Positions 26,658-43,852 of a stretch of 64,000 nt of DNA are shown here, piece after piece. The notes below the pieces were generated by a model. It saw only the letters and a list, made by a program, of their open reading frames with translations. It did not search any database and was not told the origin of the DNA. Position numbers and translations under genes: made by a program. Within the stretch, counting starts at the first letter, position 1; every line of letters starts with the position of its first letter. This DNA comes from Rhodocyclales bacterium (GTDB taxonomy: Bacteria > Pseudomonadota > Gammaproteobacteria > Burkholderiales > Rhodocyclaceae). The DNA lies in the NCBI GenBank assembly GCA_016235025.1, contig JACRMV010000001.1, forward strand, positions 372,001 to 436,000. Reading direction: 5' to 3'.

Positions 26658-28467
26658 AGCGGACTCCGATGAACACATTGGCGCGCGGCTGGGCATAGCC
26701 CCAGGCTGTCTCATAGACCTTGTCGAACAGGTTATTCACCCGGCCTTCGAGCGTCCAGTCAGGGTCGAGCTTGTAGGTGCCGAACAGATTGACGACTTCA
26801 TAGTGTTCCAGAGGCCGTGTCTGCGTCGTTGTGTCAAAGCGGTCGCCCGTGGCGGTAAGTTCCGCACCGAGTGACCACGGCCCGGGCGCATAGCTGGCCG
26901 AGAGTTTTGCCAATTGCGCGGCGCGGCGTTGCAGGCGGAAGCCATTGTCCTGGTTGATTGGCTTCATGAGGTCGAGCGAGGCATCGGCATTCCAGGCGCC
27001 ATGGGTCAGGCCGTAACTCAGGCTGGTGCCGGTGATGCGGGCGTGGCCCACATTGCTCACCGGGAAACCGGCAATCAGGTTTTCGATGCGGTTGTCGAAA
27101 TAGGTAATGCCAGCGCGCTGGCTGGCGTGATTCCAGTTCAAACCGACTTCGCGGTTCTTGGCGAATTCCGGTTTGAGATTGACATTGCCATAGTCGGGGT
27201 AATAAAGCTGGTTGAAACTCGGCGCCTTGAACGCGGTGCCATACGCGGCGCGCGCCTGCCAGTCGGCGTTGATGCGATAGCCGTAGGCCAGGCTGCCGGT
27301 GGTCTTTCCGCCGAATTGTGAGTTGTCGTCATAGCGCTGCGAGAGCTGCCAGCTGTGATTGCCCCAGACGCCGTTGTAACCGGCGATCAGCGAGCGCGCC
27401 GTGCGTTCCTTGACCGTGTAGCTTGTGGTGCTGTCCACGTGCTGACGCAGGTACTCGACAGCGAGCATCAGATTGCCCAAGGGCAGCTTGACATCGTTTT
27501 GCCAGGTCCATTGTTTTTGCTCGGTGGCAAACAGGCTGCGCACCGGAGAAAAATTTTCCGAGTGATCTTCCGACTCGCCATAACGCAGGGTCGACGTCCA
27601 GGTATCGGTCAGGCGATTGCGGCTGTAGAGCGTCCAGGTGCGGGTGGTGTCGTTGCTGTAGGCATCCACGGTTGGCCCGCCGCCGTCGTAACTATTCTTG
27701 CTGTCGGCGGTGAGCAGCGTGACGCCGAGTTCATGGCCGGTGGCGGGGCGGAACATGAGGCGGCCTGACCACGAGGTATTGCGATAGGGATCGTTATCCG
27801 GATTGGGTAACGAGAAGTTGGTTTGCTGGAAACGTCCGGGATCAGAGGCGACGTTGATGCCATCGCTCTTCAAGTGCGAGGCGCGCAGGCTGTACGACCA
27901 CATGTCCGTACTGCCAGAGAGGCCGGCTTGCGCTTCCCAGGTGCCGTAGCTGCCTGCGCCGACAAAGGCTTCCGGACGCAGCGGGCCTTTTCCCTGTTTG
28001 GTGAAAATCTGGATCACGCCGCCGATGGCATCCGAGCCATACAGGCTGGACGCGGGGCCGCGCAAAATTTCGATGCGTTCGATTTGCGACAGGGGCAGGT
28101 TGGTGAGCGAAGGAGTGCCCAGTGTGACCGAGCCCAACGGAATGCCATCGACCAACAGCAGAGTATGGCCGGAATTGGTGCCGCGGATGAAAATGCTCGA
28201 TGCTTTGCCCAGGCCGCCGTTGTTGACGATCTGCACGCCGGGCTGGCGCGAGAGCAGGTCGGGCAGTGTGGTGGCGCCGGCTTGTTCGATGGACTCACGG
28301 TCGATCACCGTTGTATCGGCGAGTTGTTCATCGATGCGCGTCGGCTGCCGGGTGGCGGTGACGATTACGGTATCCAGGTCACTGCCTGCGGTGGTCTCGG
28401 TGGCATGCACGGGAAAAACGGCAAAAACAGCCGCCGCCAGAACGGTAATGCGGAATGGATGATGCAT
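26644..28467 (-). CDS. btuB: TonB-dependent vitamin B12 receptor
   Basis: The 607-residue outer-membrane receptor has a signal peptide ending in PVHA, the TonB box-like DTVIVTATR at about residues 32-40, the plug domain (DLLSRQPGVQIVNNGG, IFIRGTNSGHTLLLVDGIPL, IERIEILRGPASSLYGSDAI), and a barrel ending in an aromatic/charged strand (VFIGVRYAPK). The length matches BtuB. A cobalamin riboswitch lies upstream on the same strand, which links the receptor to B12 levels. It is followed by btuF2-btuC-btuD-cobO-cbiA-bluB, all leftward. Confidence 0.95.
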   Translation of the reverse strand: MHHPFRITVLAAAVFAVFPVHATETTAGSDLDTVIVTATRQPTRIDEQLADTTVIDRESIEQAGATTLPDLLSRQPGVQIVNNGGLGKASSIFIRGTNSGHTLLLVDGIPLGSVTLGTPSLTNLPLSQIERIEILRGPASSLYGSDAIGGVIQIFTKQGKGPLRPEAFVGAGSYGTWEAQAGLSGSTDMWSYSLRASHLKSDGINVASDPGRFQQTNFSLPNPDNDPYRNTSWSGRLMFRPATGHELGVTLLTADSKNSYDGGGPTVDAYSNDTTRTWTLYSRNRLTDTWTSTLRYGESEDHSENFSPVRSLFATEQKQWTWQNDVKLPLGNLMLAVEYLRQHVDSTTSYTVKERTARSLIAGYNGVWGNHSWQLSQRYDDNSQFGGKTTGSLAYGYRINADWQARAAYGTAFKAPSFNQLYYPDYGNVNLKPEFAKNREVGLNWNHASQRAGITYFDNRIENLIAGFPVSNVGHARITGTSLSYGLTHGAWNADASLDLMKPINQDNGFRLQRRAAQLAKLSASYAPGPWSLGAELTATGDRFDTTTQTRPLEHYEVVNLFGTYKLDPDWTLEGRVNNLFDKVYETAWGYAQPRANVFIGVRYAPK

Positions 28468-28634
28468 GGAATGACTCCCTGAAGTCCGGCGTGCGTCCCC
28501 GCAAGCCGGTAGCTCAAAAAATCAGGGGCAAAGGGAAGGGTCGCAGGGATCGGTGATGTTTTCTGCGGTTGGCTTTGGGTGAAACCCGGGCAAACGCGCA
28601 GAGGACAACACACGTCCGATGCCACCTCCCGTGG

Positions 28635-28812
28635 CCTCTGATACGGATGTTCCTGGCCGGTCTCCGGGCTTGGAAGTCTTGCCGCCTCGCCTTCCCGGAA
28701 TTTCTCCAGTGGCATTTGTGAGGCAGCCGCGCTTCCTTACCGTTGCGGGGGCAGCGCCGGAATTGATTTTCTGGGGAGAAATATCGCACCGGCTTCCCGT
28801 TTCATCCGGCAT
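28635..28812 (-). promoter_or_regulatory. cobalamin riboswitch upstream of btuB
   Basis: Read on the minus strand, the element starts with CCGGATGAAACGGGAAGCCG. It then has CGCTGCCCCCGCAACGGTAA, the B12-box core GCCACTGG with GGGAAGGCG downstream, and ends in GGCCAGGAACATCC. These are the classic conserved segments of the adenosylcobalamin riboswitch. It lies about 170 nt upstream of the btuB ATG, so a long leader separates aptamer and gene. Repression of btuB, and probably of the genes behind it, by adenosylcobalamin is expected. The intergenic stretch 28468-28884 holds this leader and the unassigned spacer behind the MBL gene. Confidence 0.95.
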
Positions 28813-28884
28813 GAAGACTCACGCGCGGACACCACGAACGGGGCGCAGTATAGCAGGGGCGGGTGGCGCCTGGAAAAGGCGCGC

Positions 28885-29922
28885 TCAGTGCGTGGCGGAC
28901 GGGTGGGGTGAAGAACAGGCCCAGAGCGCCAGTCCTTGCGCGTTGAGGTCGATGTCCATGGCCAGAATGGACAGCAATTCAGCATCGCTCAAGCGTGAGC
29001 CATGAGCGCGGAGTTCGGTGAAAAGATAGTCGCGCAGGGCGGTGGCAATGGCGGTTTGCAGGTCGTCCAGCGCCGTGTCAGCAACGCCGACTTTTTGAGT
29101 CAGGATGCGTGCAGCATCTTCGGCGATGCGGGCAAACTCATCCATGCGGCGCAGCATCCCGGGCGCATGCCGGCGTGGATCGGACAAACGTCCGAAATGC
29201 GTGAGGTAGGCAGCGCTCGGTTGCAAGGCCAGCATGCGTTCGACCGAGCCGCGCATGGCGGCCGGATCGAACTGCGTGGGCGTGGTGGTGGGAAACAGAA
29301 AGGGGCGGCCATCGACTGCGAGTTCGCGGTAGGCGATGCCCAGCGTGTCGCCGGTAAAAATTCCTTTTGACTGCGTATCGAAAATGGCGATGTGGTGACG
29401 GGCATGGCCGGGCGTATCGATGCACAGCAACTCGCGCTCGGCCAGGCGCACAATTGTGCCCTCGTGCGCCTCGATGATGCGCTCGGCGGCGATGGGTTTC
29501 AGTTCGCCATACAGATGCCGTGCCTGTTCCTTGCCATACACCGCTTCGACGCCGGCCATCAGTTTCGACGGTTCGGCCATATGTCGTGCGCCGCGCGGAT
29601 GCACCACCAGTCGCGCGTTGGGAAAAGCTTCCATCATGACACCGGCGCCGCCGGCATGGTCGAGATGAATGTGGGTGAGGATGACGTAATCGACTGCATC
29701 CGGCCCGAGGCCGAGCGCATCCAGCGCCGCCAGCGCGCGCGGCAGGGTTTCGAAAGTGCCGGTATCGACGAAAGCCGCGCGTCCGTGGTGCTCGATGAGG
29801 TGCACCGCGACGAGTTGCGGCCGCAGATAACCGGCATCGAAGGCGTAAATGCCGTATGCGTAATCAATCAGCTCGTTCTTCATTTCATCAGTCCCGACAT
29901 GGTCGTTGCTCTGCTTCGTCAT
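28885..29922 (-). CDS. MBL-fold metallo-hydrolase
   Basis: The 345-residue protein has the metallo-beta-lactamase metal motif THIHLDHAGG, a further ligand His in DTPGHARHH, the Asp in IFTGDTLGIAY, and THFGRLSDPRR near the end. These hydrolases act on thioesters, lactones or similar compounds; no substrate can be named. Two starts are possible, 29922 (MTKQSNDH) and 29883 (MKNELIDY); neither has a strong ribosome binding site. A dispersed repeat encodes QKVGVADTA. It is divergent from the czc-associated gene. Confidence 0.8.
   Translation of the reverse strand: MTKQSNDHVGTDEMKNELIDYAYGIYAFDAGYLRPQLVAVHLIEHHGRAAFVDTGTFETLPRALAALDALGLGPDAVDYVILTHIHLDHAGGAGVMMEAFPNARLVVHPRGARHMAEPSKLMAGVEAVYGKEQARHLYGELKPIAAERIIEAHEGTIVRLAERELLCIDTPGHARHHIAIFDTQSKGIFTGDTLGIAYRELAVDGRPFLFPTTTPTQFDPAAMRGSVERMLALQPSAAYLTHFGRLSDPRRHAPGMLRRMDEFARIAEDAARILTQKVGVADTALDDLQTAIATALRDYLFTELRAHGSRLSDAELLSILAMDIDLNAQGLALWACSSPHPSATH
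29071..29096 (-). repeat. dispersed repeat inside the MBL-fold gene
   Basis: On the minus strand AAAAAGTCGGCGTTGCTGAC followed by ACGGCG matches the dispersed consensus with a few changes. It is in frame and encodes KVGVADTA. Confidence 0.5.
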
Positions 29923-29958
29923 TGACAGGTTGCGTCCGTAGAAATTATAGTGTGGGTC

Positions 29959-30318
29959 ATGCGACGCTTTATTGTGCTCCTCATGTTGTGCCTGCTCCCG
30001 CTCCAGACATCCTGGGCCGCGGTGGCCGATTATTGCGGGCACGGGCAGGGGGAGGCCGTGCAGCACTTCGGCCATCATGACGACGGACATGAAGGGTACG
30101 AGGCGTATTCCAAGAAATCCGACCCGGACAAACAGCCCGGGAAAGCCGATCTCGGGCATGATCATTGCCATCTGGCTGCATTTCTGGGGCTCCTGAGCGG
30201 GACTGCGATTCATGTCCCCGATCAACCCGTACTGTCCCCATTGCGTTGCGACGAGCCGATTCATTCTTCCCTCGCCCTGGACAGACCAGAACGTCCCAAG
30301 TGGCGCGCCCTCGCCTGA
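29959..30318 (+). CDS. CzcI-like His-rich exported protein
   Basis: The 119-residue product has a signal peptide (MRRFIVLLMLCLLPLQTSWA). The mature part is rich in His, Asp and Gly (CGHGQGEAVQHFGHHDDGHE, LGHDHCHLAAF). Small proteins of this kind, such as CzcI, precede czcCBA operons and are thought to modulate metal efflux. It lies 96 nt upstream of czcC in the same direction. Metal binding is inferred from composition and position. Confidence 0.7.
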   Translation: MRRFIVLLMLCLLPLQTSWAAVADYCGHGQGEAVQHFGHHDDGHEGYEAYSKKSDPDKQPGKADLGHDHCHLAAFLGLLSGTAIHVPDQPVLSPLRCDEPIHSSLALDRPERPKWRALA

Positions 30319-30414
30319 TTCGGCGGGACGGAGCCACTTCTCAAGCCAGCACGCGCTGTTTAGCCTGCGCGGTTCCGTTTCGCCGGATTCATCCTGTCAT
30401 TTCTGGAGAATTCG

Positions 30415-31743
30415 ATGCGAACATATCTGTTGCCGCTTGGGTTGGCGGCGCTGCTTTTCAACCCGTCTTTTGCACAAACTGTTGATGCCGGACGCGATAG
30501 TGCCTACGCGCCGGGCAATGCCAGTGCGTTACGCACCGTTGAGCCGGCGATCCCGCTCACACTGAAGGCGGCGCTGGAACTGGCGCTTGGCGCCAGCCCG
30601 GAACTGTCGGGTGCCAGACGCGAACTGGCGGCGATTGAAGCCACGATTATTCAGGCGCAAACCCGACCGAATCCCGAGCTTGCAACGCTCATTGAGGATA
30701 CGCGCAAGGAGACGCGGACCACGACCCTCCAGTTGAACCAGCCGATCGAACTGGGTGGCAAGCGCGCCGCCAGGATCGATGCCGCCGAGCGCGGCCGTGA
30801 GGCTGCAGCGGCAGAACTGGACGCCAAGCGGGCCGAAATTCGTGCCGCCGTGGTGGCGGCATTTTTCGATGTGCTCATTGCCCAGGAACGTTTGCGCCTG
30901 GCGCAGGGCTCGGTTGAACTGGCGCAACGGGCCAGCGGCGCCGCCTCGCGCCGGGTCACTGCCGGCAAGGTGTCACCGGTCGAAGAAACCAAGGCGCGCG
31001 TGGCCGAAGCCGGGGTACGGATTGAATTGACGCAGGCGGTCAGTGAACTAGCGACGGCACGCAAGCGCCTCGCCGGCATTTGGGGTAACCCGGCCCCCCG
31101 TTTCGAGCGCGCCGAAGGTGATCTGGATACCTTGCCGCCGCTCCCCGCGCTGGCCGATTTGAATGCCCGTCTGGTCACGTCGCCCAAGCTGTTACGGGCA
31201 AAAATCGAGGTTGACCGTCGGCAAGCCTTGGCGGAGGTTGAACGCAGCCGGCGTGTTCCGAACGTGACGGTCAGTCTGGGCGCCAAACGCGTTGAACAAC
31301 TGGGCAGGAATCAGGCGATTCTCGGCTTGTCGATTCCCATCCCCGTGTTCGACCGCAATCAGGGCAATCTGCTGGAAGCGCTGCACCGTACCGACAAGGC
31401 GCGGGACGAGCTTTCGGCCACCGAAATCCGCCTGTCCAACGAACTGACCCTTGCCTACGAGCGACTGAATGCTGCCCGCTGGGAAACGGAGTCGCTACGG
31501 CGGGAGATCCTGCCCGGGGCGCAAAGTGCCTACGAGGCCGCGACCAAGGGCTTCGAACTGGGCAAGTTCAGCTTCCTTGACGTGCTGGATGCCCAGCGCA
31601 CTTCATTCCAGGCCAAATCCCAGTATTTGCGCGCACTGGCCGAAGCGCATCGGTCGGCGGCCGAGATCGAACGCATTCTTGGCGGAACGTTGCCCGCTTC
31701 GTCCTTGGTGCCAGCCACCACCCGGCAGGAGGAGATAAGATGA
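30415..31743 (+). CDS. czcC: CzcC-type outer-membrane efflux protein
   Basis: The 442-residue protein of the TolC/OEP family forms the outer-membrane channel of an RND metal pump. It has a signal peptide (MRTYLLPLGLAALLFNPSFA), two OEP repeats and long helical segments (LELALGASPELSGARRELAA; KGFELGKFSFLDVLDAQRT). The stop codon overlaps the czcB start by 4 nt. A CTGGAGAA ribosome binding site precedes the ATG. Confidence 0.93.
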   Translation: MRTYLLPLGLAALLFNPSFAQTVDAGRDSAYAPGNASALRTVEPAIPLTLKAALELALGASPELSGARRELAAIEATIIQAQTRPNPELATLIEDTRKETRTTTLQLNQPIELGGKRAARIDAAERGREAAAAELDAKRAEIRAAVVAAFFDVLIAQERLRLAQGSVELAQRASGAASRRVTAGKVSPVEETKARVAEAGVRIELTQAVSELATARKRLAGIWGNPAPRFERAEGDLDTLPPLPALADLNARLVTSPKLLRAKIEVDRRQALAEVERSRRVPNVTVSLGAKRVEQLGRNQAILGLSIPIPVFDRNQGNLLEALHRTDKARDELSATEIRLSNELTLAYERLNAARWETESLRREILPGAQSAYEAATKGFELGKFSFLDVLDAQRTSFQAKSQYLRALAEAHRSAAEIERILGGTLPASSLVPATTRQEEIR

Positions 31744-33257
31744 AATTCAACTTGAACAAGAAACAGGCGTCTTCCATTGCTATCGTCCTGGCAGTTGGTG
31801 CCGTGCTCGCAGGACTGATTCTCGCTCTGGGTAAACCGCAACCGGCGGGCGAAGAGGCAGTGCACGGCGCCGGCGCAGCAACAACCAGCCCTGCTGTCCA
31901 GGCGACGGCTGGATCGAAGAAAGGCCCGCATGGCGGGAAGCTATTCACGCAGGATGGGTATGGCGTCGAGGTCACCATCTTCGTGCAAGGTGTCGAACCG
32001 GAGTTTCGCGTCTACACCTACCAGGACGGCAAGGCGCTCGACCCGGCGGCCAGCCAGGTCAGCCTCACTCTGGAACGCCTGGGGCGCCCGCCGCAGGTTT
32101 TCACCTTCGTCAAGGAAAAGGACTACCTCAAGGGCAACGCGGTGGTCGAAGAGCCGCATTCCTTTGCCGTAACGATCGCCGCGCAGTACGGCAACCAGTC
32201 GTATCGTTTCGCCTACGAGCAGATCGAGGCCCGCGTCGCCATGTCCGACCAGCAACTCAAGCAGAGCAATGTCGAGGTGCTGACGGCCGGACCGGCGCGC
32301 ATCAAGAGCGCCCTGCAACTGATCGGTGAAATCCGCTTCAACGAGGATCGCCAAGTGCACATCGTGCCGCGCTTGACCGGCATCGTCCAATCGGCGGCCG
32401 CCAACGCCGGTGACCGGGTGCGCAAGGGCCAGATACTCGCCGTGATTTCCAGCCAGGCGCTGGCCGACCAGCGCAGCGAACTGCTGGCGGCGCAGAAGCG
32501 TCTGGCGTTGGCGCGCACGACCTACGCCCGCGAGAAAAAACTTTGGGAAGAGAAAATTTCCGCCGAACAGGATTACCTGCAAGCCGGCAACGCCCTGCAG
32601 GAAGCGGAGATCGCCACCCAGAACGCGCAACAGAAGCTCGCCTCGCTGGGCGGCGGATCATGGGCGGGCGGCAATCTCACGCGCTACGAAATTCGTGCCC
32701 CGATCGATGGCACAGTCATCGAGAAGCACCTCGCCCTGGGCGAGGTCGTGAAAGAGGACGCCAGCATCTTTGTCGTCGCCGATCTGTCCACGGTATGGGC
32801 CGAAATGACGATCTATGCCAAGGATATGAATACCGTGAGGGTTGGCCAGAAAGCCACCGTCAAGGCAACGGCATTCGACTCCCAAAGTGCCGGTATCGTG
32901 TCTTATGTCGGTGCGCTGTTGGGCGAGCAGACTCGCACCGCGAAGGCGCGCGTCGTGTTGCCCAACCCGAAGGGCATCTGGCGCCCCGGCCTGCCGGTCA
33001 ATATCGAACTGGTGGCCGACGAAGTCGACGTGCCGGTAGCCGTTTCTGCGGAGGCGATTCAGACCGTGCGTGACTGGACCGTCGTGTTCGGCCGTTACGG
33101 CGACAACTTTGAGGCACGGCCCGTGGAACTGGGACGCAGCGATGGGAAGTTTACCGAAGTGCTCAATGGACTCAACGCAGGCGAGCAATACGCCGCTAAG
33201 AACAGCTTCCTGATCAAGGCCGATCTGGGTAAATCCGGCGCCAGCCACGATCATTAG
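31740..33257 (+). CDS. czcB: CzcB-type membrane-fusion protein
   Basis: The 505-residue periplasmic adaptor links CzcA to CzcC. It has an N-terminal membrane anchor (IAIVLAVGAVLAGLILAL), a CzcB-specific N-terminal domain (GPHGGKLFTQDGYGVEVTIF), the barrel-sandwich and helical hairpin of HlyD proteins (IVPRLTGIVQSAAANAGDRV, YEIRAPIDGTVIEKHLALGE), and a C-terminal beta-barrel. The protein ends in SHDH, a possible metal site. It is translationally coupled to czcC. Confidence 0.94.
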   Translation: MKFNLNKKQASSIAIVLAVGAVLAGLILALGKPQPAGEEAVHGAGAATTSPAVQATAGSKKGPHGGKLFTQDGYGVEVTIFVQGVEPEFRVYTYQDGKALDPAASQVSLTLERLGRPPQVFTFVKEKDYLKGNAVVEEPHSFAVTIAAQYGNQSYRFAYEQIEARVAMSDQQLKQSNVEVLTAGPARIKSALQLIGEIRFNEDRQVHIVPRLTGIVQSAAANAGDRVRKGQILAVISSQALADQRSELLAAQKRLALARTTYAREKKLWEEKISAEQDYLQAGNALQEAEIATQNAQQKLASLGGGSWAGGNLTRYEIRAPIDGTVIEKHLALGEVVKEDASIFVVADLSTVWAEMTIYAKDMNTVRVGQKATVKATAFDSQSAGIVSYVGALLGEQTRTAKARVVLPNPKGIWRPGLPVNIELVADEVDVPVAVSAEAIQTVRDWTVVFGRYGDNFEARPVELGRSDGKFTEVLNGLNAGEQYAAKNSFLIKADLGKSGASHDH

Positions 33258-36443
<3,186 letters not shown>

Positions 36444-36692
36444 GCCGGACTATTTGCGGCATTTATCGCAGGCCGTACCGCAAGCGAAGCAGCCAACGCA
36501 TCAGTCTCCGATCGAAAGGCAATGGCGTCGACTCCGAAAGCCGATCAAAAAATCTGCTGCCACGCTTTAAGGAAATTGACCTTCGGATACTCGCGGCTGC
36601 GATAAGCGGGCAGATGATGAATTCGCGAAAATAGTCCCCCACTTTTCTTGCGCAGTGCGACAGGCTGTGGCAGAATGCACGCCTTCCAACGC

Positions 36693-36769
36693 GGAGCGGT
36701 AGTTCAGTTGGTTAGAATACCGGCCTGTCACGCCGGGGGTCGCGGGTTCGAGTCCCGTCCGCTCCGCCA
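36693..36769 (+). tRNA. tRNA-Asp (anticodon GTC)
   Basis: A 77-nt cloverleaf is present with acceptor GGAGCGG/CCGCTCC, anticodon stem CCGGC/GCCGG around CTGTCAC, the T-arm GCGGGTTCGAGTCCCG and an encoded CCA. Confidence 0.97.
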
Positions 36770-36776
36770 ACATGCA

Positions 36777-36810
36777 AAATAAAAAGCCCACTTCGGTGGG
36801 CTTTTTATTT
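36777..36810 (+). terminator. terminator after tRNA-Asp
   Basis: The stem AAAAAGCCCAC pairs with GTGGGCTTTTT around a TTCG tetraloop, followed by an AT-rich run. The symmetric A/T flanks make it suitable as a bidirectional terminator, also for the leftward yaeQ. Confidence 0.9.
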
Positions 36811-36891
36811 TCTGGCGGGCAGCTGCTGGACTGTGTGTTTGCCATCGTCATCTCACCATCCGCTATGGCGAAGAAAGTATTTTTTGCCCAA

Positions 36892-37437
36892 TTAGCGCGG
36901 CATCTGCCTGATTTCAGGAGTAATGCGCAGGCTCTCGCCAGCGACAATCAGCCATAGCTCGCCTTCCTGCAATGTGCATTGCAGCTGCATGCCGCGACTG
37001 ACGATGGCGGTCAGCGCCCGTGTCTGCTCTGGGGCGAAGTCAAGCACGGTGAGTTTTTCCTGACGCGCCAGCGCGGCCTGATTCTGTTGCCACCACATTT
37101 CGGCTGCGCGTCCGCCGTAGGTCAGCACAACGACGTGCGCTGCCCGTCCGCAGGCGCGGCGGAGGCGTTTTTCATCGGGCAGGCCAACCTCGATCCACTG
37201 CTCGATGCTGCCAGTCAGATCCTTGCGCCATAGGTCGGGTTCGTCTTCGGCGGACAGTCCCTTGCCGAACAGCAGGGTGTCATCGGCATGGAGGATGAAC
37301 GCCAGCACCCGCATCATCATCCGCTCGTCGGTTTCCGACGGATGCCGGGCCAGGGTCAGCGTATGGTTTCCGTAATAGTTGCGGTCGAGATCGGCGAGCT
37401 GGAGGTCAAGCTTGAAGATGGTGGATTTGAGCGCCAT
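36892..37437 (-). CDS. yaeQ: YaeQ family protein
   Basis: The 181-residue protein matches YaeQ along its length: ALKSTIFKLDLQLADLDRNY, ERMMMRVLAFILHADD, DLTGSIEQWIEVGLPDEKRL. YaeQ has a PD-(D/E)XK-like fold, and its role is unclear (it was first noted as a suppressor of RfaH deficiency). The length is normal. It lies 12 nt downstream of the secreted unknown protein gene. Confidence 0.92.
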   Translation of the reverse strand: MALKSTIFKLDLQLADLDRNYYGNHTLTLARHPSETDERMMMRVLAFILHADDTLLFGKGLSAEDEPDLWRKDLTGSIEQWIEVGLPDEKRLRRACGRAAHVVVLTYGGRAAEMWWQQNQAALARQEKLTVLDFAPEQTRALTAIVSRGMQLQCTLQEGELWLIVAGESLRITPEIRQMPR

Positions 37438-37449
37438 GAGAAGTTCGGG

Positions 37450-38604
37450 TCAGCGCCCGAACAGCCCCTTGAGCAGGCTGCCTGCGCCGGCTGGTGCGAC
37501 AGAGTCGACGGCGGCTCCGGTGGCGGCATCGGTGGCCGCTTCCTGCATGCCAACGAGCAGACCGTCGAAGGCGTTGACGCGCACGCGGGCGGTCCACACC
37601 AGCGGCTTCTTTTCTCCCGGTTTTTGCGGCGGGTAGGCGAAGCCTTGCACCGGGCCGTAGGCCTCGGCCGAGACCATCGTCATCTGCGTCTTGGCGAAGA
37701 TGCCCGCGGGAATCGTGCATTCATGCTGGCGCCCCGGCAGCATCGGGCTCTTGCCCTTGGTCGCCAGCCATAGCACCAGCTCCTTTTCACCGTTGGCGCC
37801 GGCTGCGCTGAGGTCGTAGCCACGGGCGCGGGTCAGTGCATCCCAAGTCAGCGGAATCGTGGCGCGGGTGTTAGCGGCGGTGGTCTTCAGGTTGATCGGT
37901 TCGAGAAAGTCGAGCTCCTTGTCCAGCGTGAAACGAATCTCCTGCGGCATGAAGCTGGCCTTGACGACATGCTCGCCGACAGCCGAAGCGTTGTCGGGGA
38001 TGCCCCGGAAATCCTTGTCGCCCCAGGGCCAGCCGAGCGTGCGTGGTGGCAGGCTGGCGCGTGCCGCGCCGTCCTTGGCGCCGCTTTTGCCACCCGACAT
38101 GCGACCGCGCTGCGCCAGCGCCATCACTTCCGGCGAGACCCGTGCGCCGAGTGTCTTGAAATCGATCACTTCGGGCTGTCCCTTGGATACGGTGGCCGAG
38201 CAGCCCCAGTAGATCAGCACGCGGCCGTCGGGCGGGGTCTCCTCGCTGCGGCCGCTTTCGCCTGGGGTGCGGCGTTCGCCGGTGAGCGGCAGCGCGGGGC
38301 CGATATGCATCGCTGCGGGTACGGTGTGCGCGGCGCTGTAGCCTTCGGGAATGTCGGCCGGATTGACGAGGCGCAGATCCAGGGTGCGCATGACGCTGGC
38401 GCCCTGGCCGCCGAACAGCATGCCGAGGGCGCTGCCGATGCCGCCCGCCATGCCACTTCCGGCGCCCAGGCCGGAGGCGGTGCGCAAGTCCATTTCGTAA
38501 TTCACCGGCGCCGCGATGGAGGGCGTGGCGTGTAGCGCGGCGAGGGTGGCGAGGGCGGCGGCAAGGCCCAGAGCGGGTTGCAAACGGTTTGACGGGGTGC
38601 GCAT
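37450..38604 (-). CDS. secreted protein of unknown function
   Basis: The 384-residue product starts MRTPSNRLQPALGL and has a signal peptide cleaved near PSIAA. A glycine-rich stretch (GLGAGSGMAGGIGSALGMLF) follows. The rest shows repeated beta-like segments including DGRVLIYWGCS and LTWDALTRARGYDLSAAG. The latter resembles fibronectin-like domains. I do not recognise the family. ATG 38604 is chosen because it gives a well-formed signal peptide. yaeQ follows 12 nt downstream. Confidence 0.7.
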   Translation of the reverse strand: MRTPSNRLQPALGLAAALATLAALHATPSIAAPVNYEMDLRTASGLGAGSGMAGGIGSALGMLFGGQGASVMRTLDLRLVNPADIPEGYSAAHTVPAAMHIGPALPLTGERRTPGESGRSEETPPDGRVLIYWGCSATVSKGQPEVIDFKTLGARVSPEVMALAQRGRMSGGKSGAKDGAARASLPPRTLGWPWGDKDFRGIPDNASAVGEHVVKASFMPQEIRFTLDKELDFLEPINLKTTAANTRATIPLTWDALTRARGYDLSAAGANGEKELVLWLATKGKSPMLPGRQHECTIPAGIFAKTQMTMVSAEAYGPVQGFAYPPQKPGEKKPLVWTARVRVNAFDGLLVGMQEAATDAATGAAVDSVAPAGAGSLLKGLFGR

Positions 38605-39576
38605 GATGTACTCTCCGGAATGGGCAACGATGGTCTGCCATGCTAGCGTAATTTGATGCGGGGGAGGATACATGGTCACAGACACGGATGCCGGGCGGGC
38701 GGGCCGGAGCATTGTCCTGCTGGGCGTGGCCAGCGGTTACGGCGCAGGCAATCCGGCTTGCCAGGATGGCCCGGCGGTGTTGCGCGCGATGGGCTTTCTC
38801 GACGACCTGGCGGCGGCCCGCGATGGTTTCCGCTGGGATGAGCCGATCCGTCTTGAAGGCGAGCCGGCCACGAACCCGCTGTACGCCGTGGCGCGCATCG
38901 TCGCCCGGCTGGCCGAGCGCACCGAGGCACATGTGCGGGCAGGAGACTTTCCGCTGGTTATCGGTGGCGACCATTCCTGTGCCATCGGCACCTGGCCGGG
39001 GGTGAAACAGGCACTGGGTGCTGCCGGCCGGCTCGGGCTGCTCTGGATCGATGCCCACATGGACAGCCACACCTTCCGCAGCAGCCCCAGCCGCAATATC
39101 CATGGTATGCCGCTGGCCTGCCTGCTGGGGCATGGCGATCCGCACCTGACACGAATTGCCGGCGCTGGCCCGAAACTTTTGCCGCAGGATGTCTGCCTGA
39201 TCGGCGTGCGCAGCTTTGAGCGCAGCGAGGCCGAACTGCTGGCGAAACTTGGCGTGCGCGTCTATTTCATGGACGAGATCCGGCGACGCGGGATGCACGA
39301 AGTGTTTGCCGAAGCGCGGCAGCGGGTGTGTGCGCAAACGTCGGGTTATGGCATCAGTCTTGATCTGGACGCGCTCGATCCGGCCGAGGAGCCGGGCGTC
39401 GGGACTCCTGTGCCCGACGGCTTGTTGCGCGCCGAGGTCATGGATGCACTGGCGCTGGCGCATTGCGACGAAAAGTTGCTGGCGTTGGAAATTGCCGAAT
39501 ACAACCCCTATCTCGACACCCGCTTCGCTACCGCGCGCGCCATCCACGATTTATGCCGCTCGCTGTGCGAGCCTTG

Positions 39577-43687
<4,111 letters not shown>

Positions 43688-43852
43688 GAAGCCTCCCGAA
43701 TAGCGAAGGCAGGCTAAAGGCAGCCTGCCATGTCCGGCTTATTTCCTGGATGACGCCGGAGTGAGCCTTGTTCGCGCATGGTACGCCGATTCGGCGGCCG
43801 CGATGCTGACTTGCCGAGCCGGAGGATCACGGTGCGGCACGGGTCGCTGCGT

